NCBI GenBank assembly: GCA_019635965.1
Contig: JAHBYK010000014.1
Location: 1-41,786, forward strand
Source: Parvibaculum sp.
Lineage (GTDB): Bacteria; Pseudomonadota; Alphaproteobacteria; Parvibaculales; Parvibaculaceae
DNA: 41,786 nucleotides
Direction: 5' to 3'
Shown here piece by piece: positions 36,997 through 41,786 of the stretch. The notes beneath the pieces were generated by a model. The model was not told the DNA's origin. It was given only the letters and a program-made list of their open reading frames with translations, and did not search any database. The translations under genes were made by a program, and so were the position numbers. The first letter of the stretch is position 1; every line of letters begins with the position of its first letter.

Positions 36997-37986
36997 ATGA
37001 CGGGAACATTCCGCGCCATCCGCGCGTCGAAGGGCGAAAAGGCCCCGCTGATCGAATTCGTGAACATCACAGAAGCGGACCTCATGGAAGGCGATGTCAC
37101 TGTCGCCGTGGATTATTCCACCGTGAACTACAAGGACGGCCTCGCGCTCACAGGCGCTGCCCCCATCATCCGCCAATGGCCACTTATCCCCGGTATCGAC
37201 TTCTCGGGTAAGGTCGAGAAATCCGATAACCCGAACTTCAAGCCTGGCGACCGCGTGGTGCTGAACGGCTGGGGCGTCGGTGAAGGACACAATGGCGGTT
37301 ATGCGCAGAAGGCGCGCGTGAAGGGCGACTGGCTGGTGAAACTCCCCGACGCGATTTCCAATGAACAGGCCATGGCGATCGGCACGGCGGGCTATACGTC
37401 TATGCTCTCCGTCCTCGCGCTGGAAAAGAACGGCGTGAAGCCGGGCTCCGATGTGCTGGTCACGGGCGCGGCGGGCGGCGTCGGCTCCGTTGCCATCGCC
37501 ATTCTGGCAAAGCTTGGCTACCGGGTGATCGCTTCCACGGGTCGCACCTCGGAAGCGGAATATCTGAAGGGCCTCGGCGCCGATGAAGTGATCGACCGTA
37601 ACGAACTGTCGAACCCGGCAAAGCCGCTCGGCAAGGAACGCTGGGCAGGCGCCGTCGACGCGGTCGGCAGCCACACGCTGGCCAACGTGCTTTCCATGAC
37701 GAAATATGGCGGCGCCGTCGCGGCCTGCGGTCTTGCGCAGGGGCTCGACCTGCCGGCCTCCGTCGCGCCCTTCATCCTGCGCGGAATCACGCTTGCCGGC
37801 ATCGACAGTGTCATGGCGCCTAAGGAAAAGCGGGAAGAGGCTTATCGTCGCCTCGCCACCGATCTAGACATGAAGAAGCTCGAGGCCATGAGCTTCCGCG
37901 CGAAGCTCGACGATGTGCCGAAGCTCGGTCAGGAAATCCTGGCAGGCAAGGTGCGCGGCCGCGCCATCGTCGATGTGAACGCCTGA
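36997..37986 (+). CDS. acuI: acrylyl-CoA reductase/YhdH-type quinone oxidoreductase
   Basis: A 329-residue zinc-free medium-chain dehydrogenase/reductase of the AcuI/YhdH group. VDYSTVNYKDGLALTG, GIDFSGKVEKSDNPNFKPGDRV and NGWGVGEGHNGGYA are typical, and the NADPH loop is VTGAAGGVGSVAIAIL. AcuI reduces acryloyl-CoA to propionyl-CoA with NADPH, detoxifying acryloyl-CoA in DMSP or 3-hydroxypropionate metabolism; YhdH members may have broader use. The ATG at 36997 follows an aggacggg ribosome site. It lies 7 bp before the CoA-ligase gene, so the two are an operon. A CIRCE-like element lies upstream. Confidence 0.88.
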   Translation: MTGTFRAIRASKGEKAPLIEFVNITEADLMEGDVTVAVDYSTVNYKDGLALTGAAPIIRQWPLIPGIDFSGKVEKSDNPNFKPGDRVVLNGWGVGEGHNGGYAQKARVKGDWLVKLPDAISNEQAMAIGTAGYTSMLSVLALEKNGVKPGSDVLVTGAAGGVGSVAIAILAKLGYRVIASTGRTSEAEYLKGLGADEVIDRNELSNPAKPLGKERWAGAVDAVGSHTLANVLSMTKYGGAVAACGLAQGLDLPASVAPFILRGITLAGIDSVMAPKEKREEAYRRLATDLDMKKLEAMSFRAKLDDVPKLGQEILAGKVRGRAIVDVNA

Positions 37987-37993
37987 CGGGAGC

Positions 37994-39850
37994 GTGACGA
38001 CATTGGACCTCAATCTGCCGCCCTTCCGCGATCCGAAATATGTAGAACGCAAGGTGGAAGTGGAGCGCCGCGCCGACGGCTCCATCCTTCTGCGCAACCC
38101 GCATCCGCTGCGCGAGACGCCCGCAAACCTGATTGCGCCGATCCGCAAATGGGCGGCGGAAGCGCCGGACCGTGTCTGGCTCGGCAAGCGGCTTCCGGCA
38201 AAGGAAGGCTTCGGCGAGTGGGACTTGCTGACTTACGCGCAGGCGAACGCGAAAGTGAATGCCATCGCGCAGGCGCTGCTCGACCGAGGTCTCGACCAGA
38301 CGACGCCGGTGATGATCCTTTCCGGCAATTCGATCGAACATGCGCTGATGACCTATGGCGCGATTCTCGCGGGCGTTCCCGTCGCCCCGGTCTCGCCCTC
38401 CTACAGCACGATGAGCACGGATTTCGACAAGCTGCGCTATGTCTTCGATCTCGTCGAACCGAAGCTGATCTTCATGCAGGAGGCAGCGCCTTTCACGCGT
38501 GGCCTTGGCGCGCTGCCGCTCGATGGCGTCGAGCTCGTCACCGTCGATGCTTCGATGGGCACGCCCTTCTCCGCGCTGCTGGATACGACGCCGGGCGCGG
38601 CGGTTGAGGAAAGCTATGCCCGCCTGAACTACGACATGGTGGCGAAATATCTCTTCACCTCCGGCTCCACCGGCATGCCGAAAGCCGTCATCACCACGCA
38701 GCGCATGATGTGCGTGAACTCTGTGATGCCGCGCAGCGTCAATCTGGAAGAGGAGGGCGATGAGCCGCCCGTGCTGCTGAACTGGCTCCCCTGGAACCAC
38801 TGCTTCGGCGGCAATGCGATCCTGAACAACCTGCTTGTTTCCGGCGGCACGCTTTACATCGATGGCGGCCGCCCGGTGCCCGGCGGCTTTACCGAGACGG
38901 TGCAGAACCTCCGCGAGATTGCACCGACCGCTTATTCGAACGTCCCCGCAGCCTATACCATGCTGGTGGACGAACTCGAAAATGACGAGGCGCTGGCGAG
39001 AAATTTCTTCTCGCGGCTGCGCACGCTCGCCTATGGCGGCGCGGCGCTGAGCCAGGACTTGTATGAGCGCATCCAGCAGGTCGCGATCCGCGTGGCGGGC
39101 GAGCGCATCGTCTTCTCGTCGGGTTATGGCGCGACGGAAACCGCGCCGACGATCTGCAACGTGCATTGGCCGACCGAGCGCATGGGCCTTCTCGGCCTGC
39201 CGCTGCCGGGCGTCGAGCTGAAACTCGCGCCCGTCGGCGAAAAGCTCGAAGTGCGTGTGCGTGGCGATTGCATCACGCGCGGCTACCACAAGAACCCGGC
39301 AAAAACCGCCGAGGCCTATGACGACGAAGGCTTCTACCGGCTGGGCGACGGCGCGCGTTTCGTCGATCCCGATCGCCCGGAAGAAGGCCTCGTCTTCGAT
39401 GGCCGCGTCGCCGAGGACTTCAAGCTCTCGACCGGCACATGGGTGAGTGCGGGCAAGCTGCGCGTCGATGTCGTCGCAAGCTCGAACGGCGTGCTTGCCG
39501 ATGCGCTCGTCGCCGGTCTCGACCGCGCATATATCGGCATTCTCGGTTTCCCGAACATTCCCGCCTGCCGCAACATCGCCGGCGACCAGTCGCTTGCTGT
39601 GGAGGACCTCGTCCATCATCCCGCGGTGCTTGCGCGCCTCTCGGAAGGGCTTGCCGCGCATAACAAGGGTAATCCAGGTTCGAGCACGCGCGTTCTGCGC
39701 GCGCTCCTGATGATCGAGCCGCCAAGCGTCGATGCGGGCGAGCTCACCGACAAGGGCTATATCAATCAGGCGGTGGCGCTTGGCCGCCGGGCGGCGCTTG
39801 TCGAAAAACTCTATGCAGAACCGCCGGGCAATGATGTCGTGGTCGTCTGA
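37994..39850 (+). CDS. feruloyl-CoA synthetase-like acyl-CoA ligase
   Basis: A 618-residue adenylate-forming ligase. The AMP motif is LFTSGSTGMPKAV, with GYGATETAPTI later and FDGRVAEDFKLSTGTWVSAGKLR in the C-terminal part. That last segment, the NWLPWNHCFGGN stretch and the length of about 620 are typical of feruloyl-CoA synthetase (Fcs) proteins. True Fcs activates ferulate, coumarate or caffeate with CoA and ATP; the specificity here is inferred and could be another aromatic or branched acid. The start is the GTG at 37994. It follows the AcuI-type gene by 7 bp and precedes the LysE-family gene by 20 bp. Confidence 0.85.
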   Translation: MTTLDLNLPPFRDPKYVERKVEVERRADGSILLRNPHPLRETPANLIAPIRKWAAEAPDRVWLGKRLPAKEGFGEWDLLTYAQANAKVNAIAQALLDRGLDQTTPVMILSGNSIEHALMTYGAILAGVPVAPVSPSYSTMSTDFDKLRYVFDLVEPKLIFMQEAAPFTRGLGALPLDGVELVTVDASMGTPFSALLDTTPGAAVEESYARLNYDMVAKYLFTSGSTGMPKAVITTQRMMCVNSVMPRSVNLEEEGDEPPVLLNWLPWNHCFGGNAILNNLLVSGGTLYIDGGRPVPGGFTETVQNLREIAPTAYSNVPAAYTMLVDELENDEALARNFFSRLRTLAYGGAALSQDLYERIQQVAIRVAGERIVFSSGYGATETAPTICNVHWPTERMGLLGLPLPGVELKLAPVGEKLEVRVRGDCITRGYHKNPAKTAEAYDDEGFYRLGDGARFVDPDRPEEGLVFDGRVAEDFKLSTGTWVSAGKLRVDVVASSNGVLADALVAGLDRAYIGILGFPNIPACRNIAGDQSLAVEDLVHHPAVLARLSEGLAAHNKGNPGSSTRVLRALLMIEPPSVDAGELTDKGYINQAVALGRRAALVEKLYAEPPGNDVVVV

Positions 39851-39870
39851 CGGGAAGGGCGGCTCACGGC

Positions 39871-40512
39871 ATGTTTGATTTCGGTCTGGCTGCGAACGGG
39901 GTTGCGATCGGTCTGGCGGTCGCAGCGCCCATCGGCCCCGTCAATCTCATCGTCATCCGGCGGACATTGCGCTACGGCCAGTTGAACGGATTTCTGTCGG
40001 GCGGCGGCGCGGCCATCGGTGATGCGATCTTTGCCGCCATCGCCGCATTCGGCATCACGGCCGCGATGGATTTCGTGATCCGCGTCGAAACGCTGCTTCA
40101 GATTGCGGGCGGCTGCTTTCTTCTGTTCCTCGGGCTCCGTACATGGTTTGCGCGGCCGCATTTCAGCGAGGCCCCGGCCGAGGTGCAGGGCCGCGCGATG
40201 GCAGCGGTCTTCATGACGACCTTCGTTCTCACCATCACCAATCCGGCGACCATGCTCGGTTTCATCGCCATATTCGGAGGTGTGGCGGGTCTTGCGGGCG
40301 CGGGCGACGATTATGTCCATGCCGCCACGGTCGTCATCGCCGTCATGGCGGGCTCGGCGCTCTGGTGGGCGGGGCTGTCCGGCTTTGTCAGCCTCTTCCG
40401 CCATCGCTTGAATGACGATCTGCTGCGGATCGTGAACAGGGTGTCGGGCGTTCTCATTGCTATCTTCGGCGCCGTGGTGCTCGCGCGTGTCGTCATCGGA
40501 TTTTTGTTCTAA
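39871..40512 (+). CDS. LysE-family transporter
   Basis: A 213-residue inner-membrane exporter of the LysE/RhtB family with about six hydrophobic segments. The N-terminal GVAIGLAVAAPIGPVNLIVIRRTLRYG contains the family's conserved APIGP turn, and TITNPATMLGFIAIF matches the middle NP motif. LysE proteins export amino acids or related small acids; the substrate here is unknown. It is in one strand run with the CoA ligase (20 bp) and the ThDP enzyme (41 bp). Confidence 0.9.
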   Translation: MFDFGLAANGVAIGLAVAAPIGPVNLIVIRRTLRYGQLNGFLSGGGAAIGDAIFAAIAAFGITAAMDFVIRVETLLQIAGGCFLLFLGLRTWFARPHFSEAPAEVQGRAMAAVFMTTFVLTITNPATMLGFIAIFGGVAGLAGAGDDYVHAATVVIAVMAGSALWWAGLSGFVSLFRHRLNDDLLRIVNRVSGVLIAIFGAVVLARVVIGFLF

Positions 40513-40553
40513 GCTGCGTCAAACGGCAAAATAAGATCAGGGAGATCGGGAAA

Positions 40554-41786
40554 ATGAACGGTGCGGAAAGCCTTGTACGCACGCTGGTGAATTCCGGTGT
40601 GGAAGTCTGTTTCTCGAACCCCGGCACATCGGAAATGCATTTCGTCGCCGCCCTCGACAAGGTGGAAGGCATGCGCGCGATCCTCGGCCTGTTCGAAGGC
40701 GCGGTGACCGGCATGGCGGACGGCTATGGCCGCATCGCAGAAAAACCCGCCGCGACGCTCCTCCATCTGGGACCAGGCCTCGCCAATGGTCTCGCAAACC
40801 TGCACAATGCGCGGCGCGCGCAAACCCCGCTCGTCAATATCGTCGGCGACCACGCGACCTATCACGCCCAATATGATGCGCCGCTTGCCTCCGACCTTGC
40901 CGGCTTTGCGCGGCCTGTCTCCGGCTGGATTCATTCCTCCACCTCACCGAAAACCGTCGCTGCCGATGGCGCCCGCGCCGTTCAGGCTGCAATGCAGCCG
41001 CCCGGCCAGATCGCAACGCTGATCCTGCCCGCCGACACCGCTTGGCTCGATGCCGAACAGGCTGCGCCCGCGCTGCCGCGCATCGCACCCGCCGCGGTTT
41101 CATCCGAAGCTGTGGACCGTGTGACGAAGGCGCTGAAGAACGGCAAGAAGACCGCGATTCTCGTCCGCGGTCATGCGCTGAAGGAAAAGGGCCTCGCCGC
41201 CGCGGGCCGCATCGCCGCGAAATTCGGTGCGCGCATCATGTGCGACACCTTCGCCCCGCGCCTCCAGCGCGGCGCCGGGCGCGTCGCCATCGAGCGCATT
41301 CCCTACTTTGCCGAACAGATCGTCGAGACGCTTCAAAGCGTCGAGCAGTTGATCCTCGTCGGCTCGAAGCCGCCGGTGTCCTTCTTCGCCTATCCGGGCA
41401 AGCCGAGCTGGTGCACGCCGGAAAGCGCAGACATCATCTATCTCGCGCATCCGCATGAAGACGGCACGGCCGCGCTTGAAGCCGTCGCCGATGCCATTGC
41501 CGCACCGAAAGAGCCGGCGGGCATCGCGCCGCTGCAGAAGCCGGAGCTGCCGAAGGCCGGCGCGTCCTTCGACCAGTTCACCATCGGCCAGGTCGTCGGC
41601 CACTTGCTCCCGGAAAACGCCATCATCTCCGATGAGGCGGCAACCTCCGGCATCGGTTCCATGATCGCGACGGTGAATGCCGCGCCGCACGATCATCTCT
41701 CGCTCACTGGCGGTTCCATCGGGCAGGGCCTGCCGCTCGCGACAGGTGCGGCCGTCGCCGCGCCGGACCGCAAGGTCGTCTGCCTC
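40554..41786 (+). CDS. ThDP-dependent enzyme, acetolactate synthase large-subunit-like (3' part outside window)
   Basis: 411 codons of a thiamine-diphosphate enzyme. The catalytic Glu lies in GLFEGAVTGMADGYGR, and VCFSNPGTSEMHFVAALD opens the Pyr domain. The PP domain begins around FDQFTIGQVVGHLLPE, with GGSIGQGLPLATGAAVAAPDRKVVCL at the window edge, just before the expected GDG Mg-ThDP motif. Annotators usually call this type acetolactate synthase large subunit, but it resembles the benzoylformate decarboxylase-like side group more than IlvB, so the reaction is unsure. The ATG at 40554 follows gggaga. It is downstream of the LysE gene on the same strand. Confidence 0.88.
   Translation, partial: MNGAESLVRTLVNSGVEVCFSNPGTSEMHFVAALDKVEGMRAILGLFEGAVTGMADGYGRIAEKPAATLLHLGPGLANGLANLHNARRAQTPLVNIVGDHATYHAQYDAPLASDLAGFARPVSGWIHSSTSPKTVAADGARAVQAAMQPPGQIATLILPADTAWLDAEQAAPALPRIAPAAVSSEAVDRVTKALKNGKKTAILVRGHALKEKGLAAAGRIAAKFGARIMCDTFAPRLQRGAGRVAIERIPYFAEQIVETLQSVEQLILVGSKPPVSFFAYPGKPSWCTPESADIIYLAHPHEDGTAALEAVADAIAAPKEPAGIAPLQKPELPKAGASFDQFTIGQVVGHLLPENAIISDEAATSGIGSMIATVNAAPHDHLSLTGGSIGQGLPLATGAAVAAPDRKVVCL

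Overview
This is a high-GC (mostly about 60-70%), densely packed chromosomal segment. Gene content points to an alphaproteobacterium: separate GlyQ and GlyS, pyruvate phosphate dikinase, Usg, bactofilin, a SleB-type cell-wall hydrolase, an NrtR-type NAD regulator and a DUF2007 protein. A Parvibaculum-like or related Hyphomicrobiales genome would fit, but the genus is an inference from gene content. Nearly everything is ordinary core or near-core chromosome. I saw no prophage, insertion sequence, CRISPR array, rRNA or tRNA.

Layout. 1-3070 (minus): uracil-DNA glycosylase, soluble lytic transglycosylase and a MoaB fragment running off the left edge. 3316-4986 (plus): ETF-ubiquinone oxidoreductase with its own terminator. 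5101-7754: a TPR lipoprotein overlapping ispE, which converges on a polyprenyl diphosphate synthase. 8945-14385 (plus): DUF2007 protein, TrmN6-like methyltransferase, S49 peptidase, a one-helix membrane protein, then glyQ and glyS. 14555-18447: pyruvate phosphate dikinase, a 458-bp AT-rich gap, and a SleB-like hydrolase. 18480-22953 (minus): an SDR and the de novo NAD operon nadA-nadB-nadC. 23209-23864 (plus): a Phd/VapC-type toxin-antitoxin pair. 23868-26182 (minus): HD hydrolase, dual-specificity phosphatase and NrtR. 26360-31010 (plus): Lon-like protease, two universal stress proteins and a small conserved protein, closed by a strong terminator. 31086-36708: a PA3286-like ketoacyl synthase III, PNPO-family protein, bactofilin, Tag glycosylase, YgfZ, a GT9 glycosyltransferase and Usg. 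36997 to the right edge (plus): AcuI/YhdH-type reductase, feruloyl-CoA synthetase-like ligase, LysE-family exporter and a truncated ThDP enzyme of the acetolactate synthase family.

How the genes fit together. The clearest regulatory story is NAD. A perfect 9-3-9 palindrome lies 23 bp before nadA, a weaker relative lies 98 bp further upstream, and the likely regulator NrtR is encoded about 0.9 kb away as the last gene of an HD/phosphatase operon. The toxin-antitoxin pair sits between regulator and target and has its own tandem operators.

The strongest anomaly is inside glyS. About 620 bp of the reading frame drop to about 54% GC with foreign-looking codons while the frame stays intact, which suggests homologous replacement of the middle of an essential gene. 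Other points worth checking are a CIRCE-like element with a 12-bp rather than 9-bp spacer before the AcuI-type gene, a family-4-type UDG with two of four expected Fe-S cysteines apparently replaced, and a Lon/USP/USP operon that pairs a degenerate with a canonical stress protein.
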